DNA from: a virus
Virus record (IMG/VR): IMGVR_UViG_3300032323_000426
Span: 1 to 41,997 of that record
Length of the DNA: 41,997 bases
Strand: one strand, 5' to 3'
Within the stretch, counting starts at the first letter, position 1. Each line of letters opens with the position of its first letter. The notes under the pieces were generated by a model, which was not told the origin of the DNA, ran no database searches, and saw only the letters and a program-made list of their open reading frames with translations. The position numbers and the translations under genes were made by a program. Below, one piece after another: positions 1 through 7,438 of the stretch.

Positions 1-123
1 CAGTTACACCAAGACGCGCAGCGCCTTTACGTGCAGCAGCACCAGTTGCTGCATCAGTAGTTCGCATCATGCTTCCTTGATTAAACTTGGCTGCGTTAGC
101 AGCGCCAGCCTTAACAGGCTTTA
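1..123. repeat. Direct terminal repeat, left copy
   Basis: These 123 bases recur exactly at the other end of the window (41875-41997). A minus-strand reading frame passes through the repeat and stays open when the two ends are joined. That is what a circular or circularly permuted assembly gives. Whether the length is biological terminal redundancy or an assembler overlap cannot be told from the sequence. Confidence 0.97.
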
Positions 124-259
124 CACTATTGCTTGCAATCCTTGCAGTCCTTCTTGAAGCGGCTTTTGCTAATCCTTGTTTTACTTTCTTTTGTGCAATT
201 TTTTTTGCAGCAAAACGAGTTGCTGCTGCAACTGCTGCGCCTACGATTGGTGCTGGCAT
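1..259 (-). CDS. Basic Ala/Lys-rich protein, N-terminal part (gene spans the circular join)
   Basis: This is the 5' part of a gene that continues at the right end of the window down to 41483. Joined, it encodes about 216 aa. The start at 259 (MPAPIVGAAAVAAATRF) follows a GTTAGGAAAA ribosome site and lies 9 bases after the terminase stop. The N-terminus is Ala-rich and then strongly basic (KKIAQKKVKQGLAKAASRR). It resembles the start of the 291-aa protein at 26540-27415 (MPAPLIGAAAMAAARII), so the two are probably paralogues. The position between terminase and portal suggests a virion or packaging role. I recognise no named family. Confidence 0.85.
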   Translation of the reverse strand, partial: MPAPIVGAAVAAATRFAAKKIAQKKVKQGLAKAASRRTARIASNSVKPVKAGAANAAKFNQGSMMRTTDAATGAAARKGAARLGVT

Positions 260-268
260 AATATTTTC

Positions 269-2155
269 CTAACCAAATTGTTCTTGCCACTGCTCTTGGT
301 AGGCAGCGTCTAGGTTGATTGATTGACGTTTTGATAGTTGCGCCTTGGTAGCCCAACGGTTTTCTTTGTAGCGACTAGTAAATGAAGACGCTTGCATTAG
401 TTCTTTTGCTCTAAGTACGGCAAACCATAAAGCCATAACGCAGTCGGTCTTGCCTTTAGTGTTTGGCTTCCATGTCATCAACTGTTGAAGTAAGGCTTTC
501 ATGCCCTCAGAACCTTCAGTAGATGGGAACTCTATTGAGTTGTTGTTTTGAAACTTGCCTTCACGCATTGTTCCAAAGAACGTAGACATAGATGCTACGC
601 CCATATTTGTGTCCCATTTATTCTTACCAGTAAAGTGTGGCTTTAAGTCACAGCCATACTGAGCAAGCCAGTTGCGCAAATCATCATCTAGGGCATAGCC
701 CTTCTGGTGTGCGTTAATCTCAACACGTAACTCATTAGGTCGGTGTGTAATAACCAACTCTTCAATTGTGTTTCTAATTTTTGCAGGTGTAGGCTCTGAC
801 ATGTTTACACAGTCAAGCACATATATACGGCTATCAGCAGCGTTATAATTAATTACCACAAATGCCGAGTTACCAGTCATTGCTGGGTCAAAGCCAATAA
901 TGGTGTAGCCACTAACTCGGTCTGGATGTCCAGGCTTATTTGGGTCTAACGGACCACGCTTACGCATGCCATTAACGCAGCCTTGCACCAAAGGTGCTGA
1001 GAAGATTGCATCCTCAGTCACATCTTCTTGCTGGTAGACAAGCGCCCAAGTAGAGGCGGTAACTTCACCGCGTCTTTTATTAAGGGCTTCGCCGTTCCAC
1101 TTGGGATATAAACCATCTTCATCTGGAGTATCTTCATCCCCGTCCCAAGGAATATCAGACCTACCCCAAAGAGTTACCCAGTTTTTAACTTTATCTTTAT
1201 ACTCAAGAACTGCTGGCATACCCATATAGGTAAATGGGCTTTTGCCGTTAGACCAGTACTTCGGGTCTCTTAACTCTTTATAGAAATCTGTGGGCGCGAT
1301 TCGCGTTCCCACTATAAGCAGTTTACCATTCTTGCCCAGACGGGTAATAACTTCTTTTTGTAGCCAGTTAATCTGCTTCTCATACTCATGGGCGTTAGCC
1401 GTAGTGATGCAGTCGTCCAAAATAATCAGGTCAGCACGAGCACCGTAAATCTGACCACCCATACCTAGGGCTTGGATAGTCGGGTCTTTCTCAGATGAAT
1501 CACGCGCATCGCCACCAAGGTAGACGGTATCTACACGCCAGGTGTCTGCGTCACCCTTCCAGCCGCCTTCAGGACCGAACGTATTCTGCATCTTGGCGTA
1601 ACGAGGGTGGGACAACCGATTCTTAATTGAGTATACAAACTCGCGTGCTTTGTTTAACGTCTTGGAGACCACGATGATGCGGACGTTAGAGTTGATGGCG
1701 ATACGGTAGGTCGAATAGTTCACCGTGACCACAGTGGACTTGGCATGCTCAGGAGGCACGTTTATTAATAGGCGAGTCTGGTCGCCTGGGTCATAGGTCA
1801 TAGAAGGGTGGAGCCACGAAGGTTCGCGCCCCTCAATCAAGTCAATCCAGTCTTGGTGGTGGGGGAATACCTTCGACCCCAAAAACATCTCAGAGAACTG
1901 GGCAAATGTTATATCTTCCTTAGGGATACCAAGGGCTTTGATAGAGTTGCTCTTGGCATCCTCTTTGGCTTGCTCAAGCCTACGGGCAAAGTCTGCATCT
2001 CTGTATATCCAGATGCGGGCGGTATCGGGCTTCGAGCCCACCTTCTCCATCGCCTTTGCCAACGACATTCCCTCAGCCACGTGAAGGAGAACTTGCTCCT
2101 TGGCTTGCTTGGTCTTGGCAGTCTTGGGGTTAGTCGCCCCCTTTTCAAACGTCAT
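269..2155 (-). CDS. terL: Terminase large subunit with N-terminal HTH
   Basis: The 628-aa DNA-packaging motor and nuclease cuts concatemeric DNA and pumps it through the portal. The ATPase half has a Walker A-like PPEHAKST (about 134-141) and Walker B LIILDD (243-248). The nuclease half has the acidic GFDPAMTG (421-428), an RVEI acidic site near 479 and a C-terminal TDCVMALW. Residues 18-70 look like the helix-turn-helix of small terminase subunits (AEGMSLAKAMEKVGSKPDTARIW is family-like), and no separate small subunit is apparent. It is the first gene of the leftward late unit, preceded by a G-rich ribosome site (TAGGGGGCTAG). Confidence 0.95.
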   Translation of the reverse strand: MTFEKGATNPKTAKTKQAKEQVLLHVAEGMSLAKAMEKVGSKPDTARIWIYRDADFARRLEQAKEDAKSNSIKALGIPKEDITFAQFSEMFLGSKVFPHHQDWIDLIEGREPSWLHPSMTYDPGDQTRLLINVPPEHAKSTVVTVNYSTYRIAINSNVRIIVVSKTLNKAREFVYSIKNRLSHPRYAKMQNTFGPEGGWKGDADTWRVDTVYLGGDARDSSEKDPTIQALGMGGQIYGARADLIILDDCITTANAHEYEKQINWLQKEVITRLGKNGKLLIVGTRIAPTDFYKELRDPKYWSNGKSPFTYMGMPAVLEYKDKVKNWVTLWGRSDIPWDGDEDTPDEDGLYPKWNGEALNKRRGEVTASTWALVYQQEDVTEDAIFSAPLVQGCVNGMRKRGPLDPNKPGHPDRVSGYTIIGFDPAMTGNSAFVVINYNAADSRIYVLDCVNMSEPTPAKIRNTIEELVITHRPNELRVEINAHQKGYALDDDLRNWLAQYGCDLKPHFTGKNKWDTNMGVASMSTFFGTMREGKFQNNNSIEFPSTEGSEGMKALLQQLMTWKPNTKGKTDCVMALWFAVLRAKELMQASSFTSRYKENRWATKAQLSKRQSINLDAAYQEQWQEQFG

Positions 2156-2267
2156 CTAGCCCCCTAGTTATGGACAGTATTCACCTGCCTTGTAGCAGTT
2201 TAGTACAGTCTATAGTAACAGAGTGAAGAAGGCTCTAAAAAGACTTCTGAACTATTTTACTATCTAC

Positions 2268-2295
2268 TATATATTAATCCGTTCAAATAGGTCAA
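2268..2295 (-). promoter_or_regulatory. Candidate sigma70-type promoter for the late unit
   Basis: Read leftward, TTGACC (2295-2290) is followed after 16 bases by TATATA (2273-2268). A transcript would begin near 2261 and leave a leader of about 105 bases before the terminase start. The match to the bacterial housekeeping consensus is reasonable; late genes could instead use the phage sigma-like factor. Confidence 0.5.
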
Positions 2296-2337
2296 ACGAA
2301 CACTTTCTATAGAACTATTTACAAAACTGCAGGTCAG

Positions 2338-2358
2338 ACAGTACTGGAGTCCTACTGT
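2338..2358. repeat. Inverted repeat ACAGTA-N9-TACTGT
   Basis: A perfect 6-bp inverted repeat with a 9-base spacer. The same hexamer occurs at 2174-2179 and 2452-2457, so this is a candidate operator for a phage or host regulator. Confidence 0.5.
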
Positions 2359-2496
2359 ACGGAAATATTTTTGGTAGAGATACAATACATACTCCGACCG
2401 TAAGTTAATAACTGTAGGGTCAAAGACTACAGATTACTACTACAAGACAGATACTGTACTGCGGAGTAGTCTGTCTGCGTAGATAGAGTCTGCCTA

Positions 2497-2606
2497 GGCA
2501 CAGACCAGACCTGTGCCCCAGTATAATTTAAACCAGTATACTGTGGTTGCCTATCGCTATAGCATAGACTGCTAGTCTATCAAGCCCTTGAAAAGAGCAG
2601 GGCTTG
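2497..2606. repeat. Cluster of four perfect inverted repeats upstream of the early unit
   Basis: In 110 bases there are GGCACAG-N7-CTGTGCC (2497-2517), the palindrome CAGTATACTG (2534-2543), ATAGACT-N3-AGTCTAT (2564-2580) and CAAGCCCT-N10-AGGGCTTG (2581-2606). The last is immediately followed by TTGACA. Such stacking just before the first early gene suggests operators, origin elements or leader RNA hairpins. Confidence 0.6.
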
Positions 2607-2673
2607 ACAGCCGTCTCAGCCTATGCTGGTCTGGATTCTGTAGTTAGAATCTCTCTAACACAGAAAGGTAATC

Positions 2674-2943
2674 ATGAAAGTGATACACGACATTCAGTGC
2701 TCATGGTGCGGTGGCAGGGGAGTTACCGACTGCCTCACCTGCAATCATGAGTCTTGCGACAACTGCGGTGCAGGTGGATACTGCGACTGCAACACTATTC
2801 GCTTATGCCCAGACTGTAAGTTCGGTATGAATGCAGTGCCAGCAGTGCCATGTGCCGAGCACAAATGGCACAACATACCAAACAGTGAAAGTTCAGACAT
2901 GTGCTGTAACTGCGGACTAGATATGGAGATACTATACAAATGA
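2674..2943 (+). CDS. Small Cys-rich zinc-binding protein
   Basis: The 89-aa product has paired cysteines throughout: CSWCGGRG, CLTC, CDNC, CDC, CPDC and a late CCNCG. The pattern recalls DnaJ-type zinc modules (CxxCxGxG), but no J domain is present and I cannot name the family. It is the first gene of the rightward unit, with an AAAGG ribosome site (CAGAAAGGTAATC), and overlaps the next gene by ATGA. A role in early host takeover is possible but unproven. Confidence 0.85.
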   Translation: MKVIHDIQCSWCGGRGVTDCLTCNHESCDNCGAGGYCDCNTIRLCPDCKFGMNAVPAVPCAEHKWHNIPNSESSDMCCNCGLDMEILYK

Positions 2944-3476
2944 ACGAATCAATAGGCATAACAGTCATGAATGACTGCTACGAATGCATGGTGATAGAGC
3001 GAGACAGGCAGGAAGGGTTCCTGCCTATGAAGTGCCAGACCTGCATAGATATGGCAGAAGCCAAAGCAGATAACGATGCTTGGAACCTGCACAATGACGA
3101 TAGGTTAGGTGAGCCTGGCAACTGCCTAACCTACGATACCAGTGACGCTCCCTCGGCAAGCGAGTGGGTCGCGTCAGAAACCTATATCAAACCTACAAAG
3201 TGGAGAGCACAAATGATAGAAAGATGGGACGATAACCTCAAGTTAATAGAACTCGCTGTGAAGTTCATAGACACAGACGAACCAGTAACGCGTAGCGAGT
3301 TCTTACCACCAATCGCACAACTCATAGACGGCGGTGTCTATGAAGAATATTGGGAACTAGACGACCAGCGCCAACGCGCTAGGGAAATTCAATGTCACTG
3401 GTGCAATCTGCTTACCCCAAAAGCATTCAACGACTGCCAAGCATGTGACCAACCACTAGAATTGAATGTCAGATAG
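2940..3476 (+). CDS. Zinc-binding protein of unknown function
   Basis: The 178-aa protein has Cys pairs near its N-terminus (CYEC, CQTC) and C-terminus (CHWC, CQAC). The middle is acidic and helical (ERWDDNLKLIELAVKFIDTDEP). The paired Cys at both ends suggests one or two zinc ribbons. Translation is probably coupled to the upstream Cys-rich gene through the ATGA overlap, with GGAGA upstream as a ribosome site. I do not recognise the family. Confidence 0.85.
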   Translation: MNESIGITVMNDCYECMVIERDRQEGFLPMKCQTCIDMAEAKADNDAWNLHNDDRLGEPGNCLTYDTSDAPSASEWVASETYIKPTKWRAQMIERWDDNLKLIELAVKFIDTDEPVTRSEFLPPIAQLIDGGVYEEYWELDDQRQRAREIQCHWCNLLTPKAFNDCQACDQPLELNVR

Positions 3477-3488
3477 GCATTCAAAGCA

Positions 3489-3518
3489 GGCAAGCCCGTC
3501 GCCTTTGGCGGGCTTGCC
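3489..3518 (+). terminator. Stable hairpin without a U tract
   Basis: GGCAAGCCCG pairs perfectly with CGGGCTTGCC across a 10-base loop, shortly after a stop codon. No run of T follows, so it may be an attenuator or mRNA-stabilising hairpin rather than a full terminator. Confidence 0.45.
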
Positions 3519-3563
3519 AGCCAAGTAAGTAAACTAATCAACTAACTAAGGAGAGTAAGACAG

Positions 3564-3911
3564 ATGAAGAACGAAGTAACTATCACAGGTACAATCAAGA
3601 ACGTAAAGACATATACAAACGAGCGTGGAACATTGCTTACAGGCTGGTTTGACCAACGCGATATTAGTCGCACAACAGATGGAACTGCAGACCGACAGGT
3701 ATATGTAGTTGGCATGAATGTAGTTGCGCTAGATGATTCCACTGTAAGTGAAATCCTAGGTGCAACCAAGGCAGGAACAGAAACCTCAATGCCAATCACA
3801 ATCACAGGACGCATGGTCACTCGCTTTGACCGCCGTCCTAATGTGCCTCGTGAAAAGCAGTACGCACCAACACTTCAGTTGGAAGTACATGCAGTAGAGG
3901 TTAACGCTTAA
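3564..3911 (+). CDS. OB-fold single-stranded DNA-binding-like protein
   Basis: The 115-aa protein has the strand pattern of SSB-type OB folds: VTITGTIKNVKTYTNERGTLLTGWF at the start, then VYVVGMNVVAL and MPITITGRMVTRF, ending LQLEVHAVEV. It lacks the acidic C-terminal tip of bacterial SSB. It would coat single-stranded DNA during replication or recombination. A GGAGAG ribosome site precedes the ATG and a strong terminator follows the stop, so this gene closes the first early transcript. The family call rests on overall pattern rather than a diagnostic motif. Confidence 0.6.
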   Translation: MKNEVTITGTIKNVKTYTNERGTLLTGWFDQRDISRTTDGTADRQVYVVGMNVVALDDSTVSEILGATKAGTETSMPITITGRMVTRFDRRPNVPREKQYAPTLQLEVHAVEVNA

Positions 3912-3916
3912 ATATC

Positions 3917-3961
3917 AGGTAGGTGGGTGGCAGAAATGTCACTCACCTATCTATTTTTTTT
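3917..3961 (+). terminator. Rho-independent terminator
   Basis: A stem of about 13 bp (3917-3929 with 3940-3952, two G-U pairs) and a 10-base loop are followed by one A and eight T (3954-3961). It ends the transcript carrying the zinc proteins and the SSB-like gene. Confidence 0.85.
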
Positions 3962-4002
3962 GGCGGGAACGCCGTAACCACTTCGGACACCTGCAAGTCC
4001 AT

Positions 4003-4008
4003 TATAAT
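4003..4008 (+). promoter_or_regulatory. Candidate -10 element TATAAT
   Basis: A perfect TATAAT lies 42 bases after the terminator and 13 bases before an ATG with an AGGAGAG ribosome site. No good -35 is seen. It could restart transcription for the rest of the early unit with a very short leader. Confidence 0.3.
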
Positions 4009-4021
4009 TCTAGGAGAGATT

Positions 4022-4195
4022 ATGTATCTATCAGCAGCAGAAGTGCTAGGTATTACTATAGCCCTAGCCTCATCTATATTCATCATGGTGCTAACTACCA
4101 TTGCAAACTACAGATTGCAGCAGGATAATAAACTGCTACGCCTCAGACTAAAGACTAACCGCAGATATTGGGAGGCAAGGGTAAACCACAGATGA
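4022..4195 (+). CDS. Small single-pass membrane protein
   Basis: The 57-aa protein starts at the ATG after AGGAGAG; a longer in-frame extension back to 3923 would run through the terminator and is unlikely. Residues 7-28 form one hydrophobic segment (VLGITIALASSIFIMVLTTIA), followed by a basic cytoplasmic tail rich in Arg/Lys (LRLRLKTNRRYWEARVNHR). Function is unknown. The stop overlaps the next start. Confidence 0.75.
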   Translation: MYLSAAEVLGITIALASSIFIMVLTTIANYRLQQDNKLLRLRLKTNRRYWEARVNHR

Positions 4196-4410
4196 TGAAT
4201 CTAAAAACAGCAGTAGCAAACCTGCAAGTATCTACAGTTGCATTGCCATTTGCCCATGGTCTAGACCTATACGAGACTATGGTATTTGATGAGCGTGACA
4301 TGGAAGTAGAACCATTTACCCGTAGGTATCAGACCTATGACTCTGCGGAAGCAGGTCATGAGGACACAGTAAACCAGATAGAATCTACCATGAGAGATGC
4401 ACGACTATGA
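4192..4410 (+). CDS. Hypothetical protein
   Basis: 72 aa from ATG 4192 (a second ATG follows at once). It overlaps the upstream stop by ATGA and has an AAGGG ribosome site about 10 bases upstream. It is acidic in its second half (DERDMEVEP, HEDTVNQIES). No domain is recognised. It is part of a coupled series of tiny early genes. Confidence 0.7.
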   Translation: MMNLKTAVANLQVSTVALPFAHGLDLYETMVFDERDMEVEPFTRRYQTYDSAEAGHEDTVNQIESTMRDARL

Positions 4411-4622
4411 CTCGACGACCATCAACAATAACAGCCAAGTGGTTCAGATTATATCAAGACGACAGAGTAACTATAGATGTAAATGAAAATGATAATATTC
4501 ATTTCAAAGTCGTACTTGATAACAGACCTAAGTACTTCTACAATGAGACAGTACATTCTGATGTTGTCCGCTATCTAGCAGATGAAACAGGTGAGATGAA
4601 ATATTGGGGAGCACTACTATGA
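4407..4622 (+). CDS. Hypothetical protein
   Basis: 71 aa, starting within the stop of the preceding gene (ATGA). It alternates beta-like stretches (VTIDVNENDNIHFKVVLDN) with aromatic residues (YFYNETV, YWGALL). No family is recognised. The overlaps on both sides indicate cotranslation with its neighbours. Confidence 0.7.
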   Translation: MTRRPSTITAKWFRLYQDDRVTIDVNENDNIHFKVVLDNRPKYFYNETVHSDVVRYLADETGEMKYWGALL

Positions 4623-4798
4623 CACCGAATGAGACTATGAAGATACGAGCCAAGGCTGCAAGTTATGCACAAACATTTCTTGCCAACAAATACTATGATG
4701 AGTACAAGGAATTGTATGACGCATACCTAACCAATCGTGGTATCAGTGTGCGTAGAGGTAAAGTTATGGTAGATGAAAGGATAGTTACTAATGAGTGA
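4619..4798 (+). CDS. Hypothetical protein
   Basis: 59 aa from ATG 4619, inside the preceding stop (ATGA), which is preferred over an upstream TTG. Predicted largely helical and Tyr-rich (YAQTFLANKYYDEYKELYDAY). No known domain. It is probably an early accessory protein, by position only. Confidence 0.65.
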   Translation: MTPNETMKIRAKAASYAQTFLANKYYDEYKELYDAYLTNRGISVRRGKVMVDERIVTNE

Positions 4799-4922
4799 GC
4801 CACGTGAAGAAGACGACATAGCACTAGACAAAGACCAAGAGTGTGAAGATTGTGGTTGCTTTATCTGGGAGTGCGTATGTAATGAACCAGACGAACCATT
4901 TGATGTAATATACGCAGACTAA
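4791..4922 (+). CDS. Tiny acidic zinc-ribbon-like protein
   Basis: 43 aa, overlapping the upstream stop. It is very acidic, with a cysteine cluster (ECEDCGCFIWECVCNEPDEP) giving five Cys that could bind one metal. Because it is so short its status rests on the overlapping start and the coherent Cys pattern. Function is unknown. Confidence 0.6.
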   Translation: MSEPREEDDIALDKDQECEDCGCFIWECVCNEPDEPFDVIYAD

Positions 4923-4939
4923 TCTAAGTTAGGAGCGCC

Positions 4940-5389
4940 ATGTTTACAGCGGCGAAGAAGTACCAAGCAATCATAAGTGCAGGTATATTAATACTTGCTA
5001 CCATGTTTGGCATACCAATCAAATCGTATGTCAAGTATGTAGACAAACAGATGGCAACAGACGAAGACTATGTTAAGCAGACTGTTGCACCTCACTACTG
5101 GACACCCTATATGTCGAAGACATATGCTCGTGGTTACATTGCACTTGAGTATCCACAATGGGGACGCAGTGAGTGGTCAGCCTTAAAGAAACTATGGGGT
5201 AAAGAATCAGCATGGAATCATAAGGCAGACAACCCTAAGTCCACAGCCTATGGTGTAGCCCAAGTATTAAAGACCAAGCCTGGAACGCCCGCCCCTCTCC
5301 AGATTGAGAAGGGGCTGGCGTATATCAAACACAGATATGACAAGCCTTCAATCGCATGGTCACACTGGAGAAAGCATGGTTGGTACTAA
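4940..5389 (+). CDS. Membrane-anchored lytic transglycosylase-like protein
   Basis: 149 aa. Residues 8-26 are a hydrophobic anchor or signal segment. Residues 78-148 match the transglycosylase-like fold common in actinobacteria and their phages: LKKLWGKESAWNHKADNP with probable catalytic Glu89, then STAYGVAQVL, and a C-terminal GLAYIKHRYDKPSIAWSHWRKHGWY. It would cut peptidoglycan glycan strands outside the membrane. It is unusual in being in the early block, away from the endolysin. TAGGAG provides the ribosome site. Confidence 0.75.
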   Translation: MFTAAKKYQAIISAGILILATMFGIPIKSYVKYVDKQMATDEDYVKQTVAPHYWTPYMSKTYARGYIALEYPQWGRSEWSALKKLWGKESAWNHKADNPKSTAYGVAQVLKTKPGTPAPLQIEKGLAYIKHRYDKPSIAWSHWRKHGWY

Positions 5390-5562
5390 TGAAATACATA
5401 GTGCAAGTAGAAATCTCAGTTCAAACAGATAACGATGACAATGCTTTGTTCTGGGTGCAAGATGCCATAAAAATGTATGGCGCAAGAATGTCTATCCACC
5501 GATGGATAGATACACGACTAGAAAGAGAGAGCAATAATGGAACAGACACTAACAATCAATGA
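5389..5562 (+). CDS. Hypothetical protein
   Basis: 57 aa starting at ATG 5389, which overlaps the preceding TAA (TAATG); upstream in-frame starts lie inside the transglycosylase gene. It begins with an amphipathic beta-like stretch (YIVQVEISVQTDND) and continues helical. It overlaps the next gene by 26 bases. No family recognised. Confidence 0.65.
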   Translation: MKYIVQVEISVQTDNDDNALFWVQDAIKMYGARMSIHRWIDTRLERESNNGTDTNNQ

Positions 5563-6034
5563 CCAACTCTGTGAGTTGGGTAGCCTAGTAAACAATGAAG
5601 AGAGAGCAGTCCAGCGTGTAGGTGCAAACCTTATTGATGGATTCTTTATGTCATTTACAGAATCAGATGTAGATATGGAAACAACAGCGTTAGTCCTCCA
5701 CTATCTAACGGACATTCAAGTGCGTGACTTTGCACTTGGTATCTTGCCTAAGTACAAAAACACAGAAGCAGCACTCAAGTATCTAATTGATAAAGCACCA
5801 ACAGATACAGAGTACATCAATGCACCTGCATCATTACTTGCTCAGTTGTATTACGAACAAGGCAATACAGCAGATGCATTCCTAATGCTAAGTAATGCAC
5901 AGCCAAGTTACTCTCTTGCTAGATTACTTAGCCGTGTATTCCAAGTAAACTGGGACCCTAAATCATTTGCTCGTATGCGTGCTGAACTACACCCACAGGT
6001 AGTAAAGAATATCTTCGGAGATGAGGCTAACTAA
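5537..6034 (+). CDS. DUF4192-like protein
   Basis: 165 aa, largely helical. The C-terminal part resembles the end of actinobacterial DUF4192 proteins: ASLLAQLYYEQGNTADAFLMLSNAQPSYSLARLL reads like their conserved helical repeat ending in YSLARLL. The molecular function of this family is not known to me. It starts at ATG 5537 after GAAAGAGAG, overlapping the upstream gene. Its presence supports an actinobacterial host. Confidence 0.65.
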   Translation: MEQTLTINDQLCELGSLVNNEERAVQRVGANLIDGFFMSFTESDVDMETTALVLHYLTDIQVRDFALGILPKYKNTEAALKYLIDKAPTDTEYINAPASLLAQLYYEQGNTADAFLMLSNAQPSYSLARLLSRVFQVNWDPKSFARMRAELHPQVVKNIFGDEAN

Positions 6035-6036
6035 TC

Positions 6037-6393
6037 ATGGGATTAGATATGTATTTATATCGTAAAGATACAGAGCAAGTAGCATATTGGCGTAAGGCTA
6101 ATGCTATTCATGGTTGGATTATTGAAGAGACAGGAGCAGTAGATAACTGCGACCCTATTCATATAAGCAAACCATTACTTATCAGACTACGTGATACATG
6201 TGCTGAAGTTCTACGAGTACAGACAGCAGACTATGCTGAAGAACTACTGCCACCTAGTAGTGGATTCTTCTTTGGCAGTCAGGAAGTTGATGACTGGTAC
6301 TGGGAAAACATTAAAGAGACAGTTGAAAGATTAAATGATATTATAGATAACAGTTCGGAAGACCAAGAGTTCGAGTACCACGCATCGTGGTAA
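6037..6393 (+). CDS. Conserved phage protein (GLDMYL type)
   Basis: 118 aa beginning MGLDMYLYRK, with YWRKANAIHGWI, DNCDPIHIS and a late GFFFGSQEVDDWYW. This motif series is shared by a widespread family of phage proteins whose function, as far as I know, is undetermined. It starts 3 bases after the upstream stop. It is rich in Trp/Tyr and acidic at the end. Likely a cytosolic early protein. Confidence 0.75.
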   Translation: MGLDMYLYRKDTEQVAYWRKANAIHGWIIEETGAVDNCDPIHISKPLLIRLRDTCAEVLRVQTADYAEELLPPSSGFFFGSQEVDDWYWENIKETVERLNDIIDNSSEDQEFEYHASW

Positions 6394-6415
6394 ACAACAA
6401 CAGAAGGAGAGAACA

Positions 6416-7438
6416 ATGCAACAAGTAACAGAAGAATACAATAACAAATCACTGGCTAAACTAAACAGACAGGCTTGGACTAGAGCAGGCGTTGCAGTCA
6501 ACGCTGGCTCAGCATCAGAGGCTGCAAAGCAGGCTGGTCTTGACTGGAATGTAATGCTTGCAGATATGCAGGCATATGTTTCTAATCAAGTCAATGAGTT
6601 CGAGTCAGTAACAGATTACTATCCTGTCCCAAGAAAGCAGGCAGTAATCAAACTTGGCAAAGACAATACCAATGAAGTCATTGGTGTAGTCGGTGACAAG
6701 TATAAGATTGTGCAGAACATGGAAGTATTCAGCGCACTAGATACGCTGGTAGATTCAGGCGATGCACGATACACAGCAGCAGGTGAGTACAATAACGGTG
6801 CTAACATCTGGATGATTATGGAATTACCTATTGGTGTAAACGTAGCCAATGACCCACATGCTGCATTCCTGTTGGTGCAATCATCACATGATGGTTCATG
6901 TGCAGTACGCATTCGTCCTATTATTGAGCGTTTGTTCTGCTCTAATCAAATCAACAGATTAATTAAGGGCAAGAAGACAAACGACTTTACTTATGTCATG
7001 AAGCACACAACTAATTCAGAATTGTCTGTCCAAGACATTCGTAACATCACCCAACTTACATACCAAGCAATCGAAGAGTATGAAGTAACAGCAGATGGTT
7101 TGCTCAAGCGTGAGGTATCAGCAGCACAAGTACGCGATTACTTCAAACGTGTATGGGCGCTGCCTTCTACCGTAGAGGACAAGCCATACCACCTACTAAC
7201 TCAAGGTGAGCGTAGACAACAGACTATTGCTATCACTGCACGCGACAAAGCGTGGCAGGTATACAATGAATCAGAAACACAAGCCAACATTAGAGGCACA
7301 GCCTTCGGTGCATGGCAAGCAGTGGTAGAATACGCAGACCATCATGCATCGGGCGGCTCCGAACGGCTCGCCGTTGCCGCCCTCAGTGGACGCAGTGATG
7401 GTATCAAGAACAAAGCACTAGAGTTAGTGCTTGCATAG
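6416..7438 (+). CDS. DUF932 / phage-plasmid-like protein
   Basis: 340 aa. It matches the DUF932 (phage/plasmid-like) family in length and signature: YPVPRKQAVIKLG, VGDKYKIVQNMEVFSALDTLVDSG, GANIWMIMELP, CAVRIRPIIERLFCSNQI. The family is common near replication and recombination genes of phages and plasmids; its biochemical role is not established. A GAAGGAGAG ribosome site precedes the start. Another 171 bases of structured leader separate it from the next gene. Confidence 0.85.
   Translation: MQQVTEEYNNKSLAKLNRQAWTRAGVAVNAGSASEAAKQAGLDWNVMLADMQAYVSNQVNEFESVTDYYPVPRKQAVIKLGKDNTNEVIGVVGDKYKIVQNMEVFSALDTLVDSGDARYTAAGEYNNGANIWMIMELPIGVNVANDPHAAFLLVQSSHDGSCAVRIRPIIERLFCSNQINRLIKGKKTNDFTYVMKHTTNSELSVQDIRNITQLTYQAIEEYEVTADGLLKREVSAAQVRDYFKRVWALPSTVEDKPYHLLTQGERRQQTIAITARDKAWQVYNESETQANIRGTAFGAWQAVVEYADHHASGGSERLAVAALSGRSDGIKNKALELVLA

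Larger units (their letters stand above)
2156..2673. promoter_or_regulatory. Divergent control region between early and late units
   Basis: This 518-bp stretch has no gene and is the only large gap in the genome. It lies between the start of the leftward late unit (2155) and the start of the rightward early unit (2674). It contains AT-rich DNA (about 2256-2280), several perfect short inverted repeats, and repeated ACAGTA/TACTGT hexamers (2174, 2338, 2353, 2452). A good leftward promoter candidate sits at 2268-2295. Rightward candidates are weaker: a TATAAT at 2522 and a TTGACA at 2604, neither with a good partner. It may also hold the replication origin, which is inference only. Confidence 0.7.

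Noticed and set aside
3923-4021. In-frame N-terminal extension of the small membrane protein
   Set aside because: It would run through the terminator hairpin and T run, and a better start with AGGAGAG exists at 4022.
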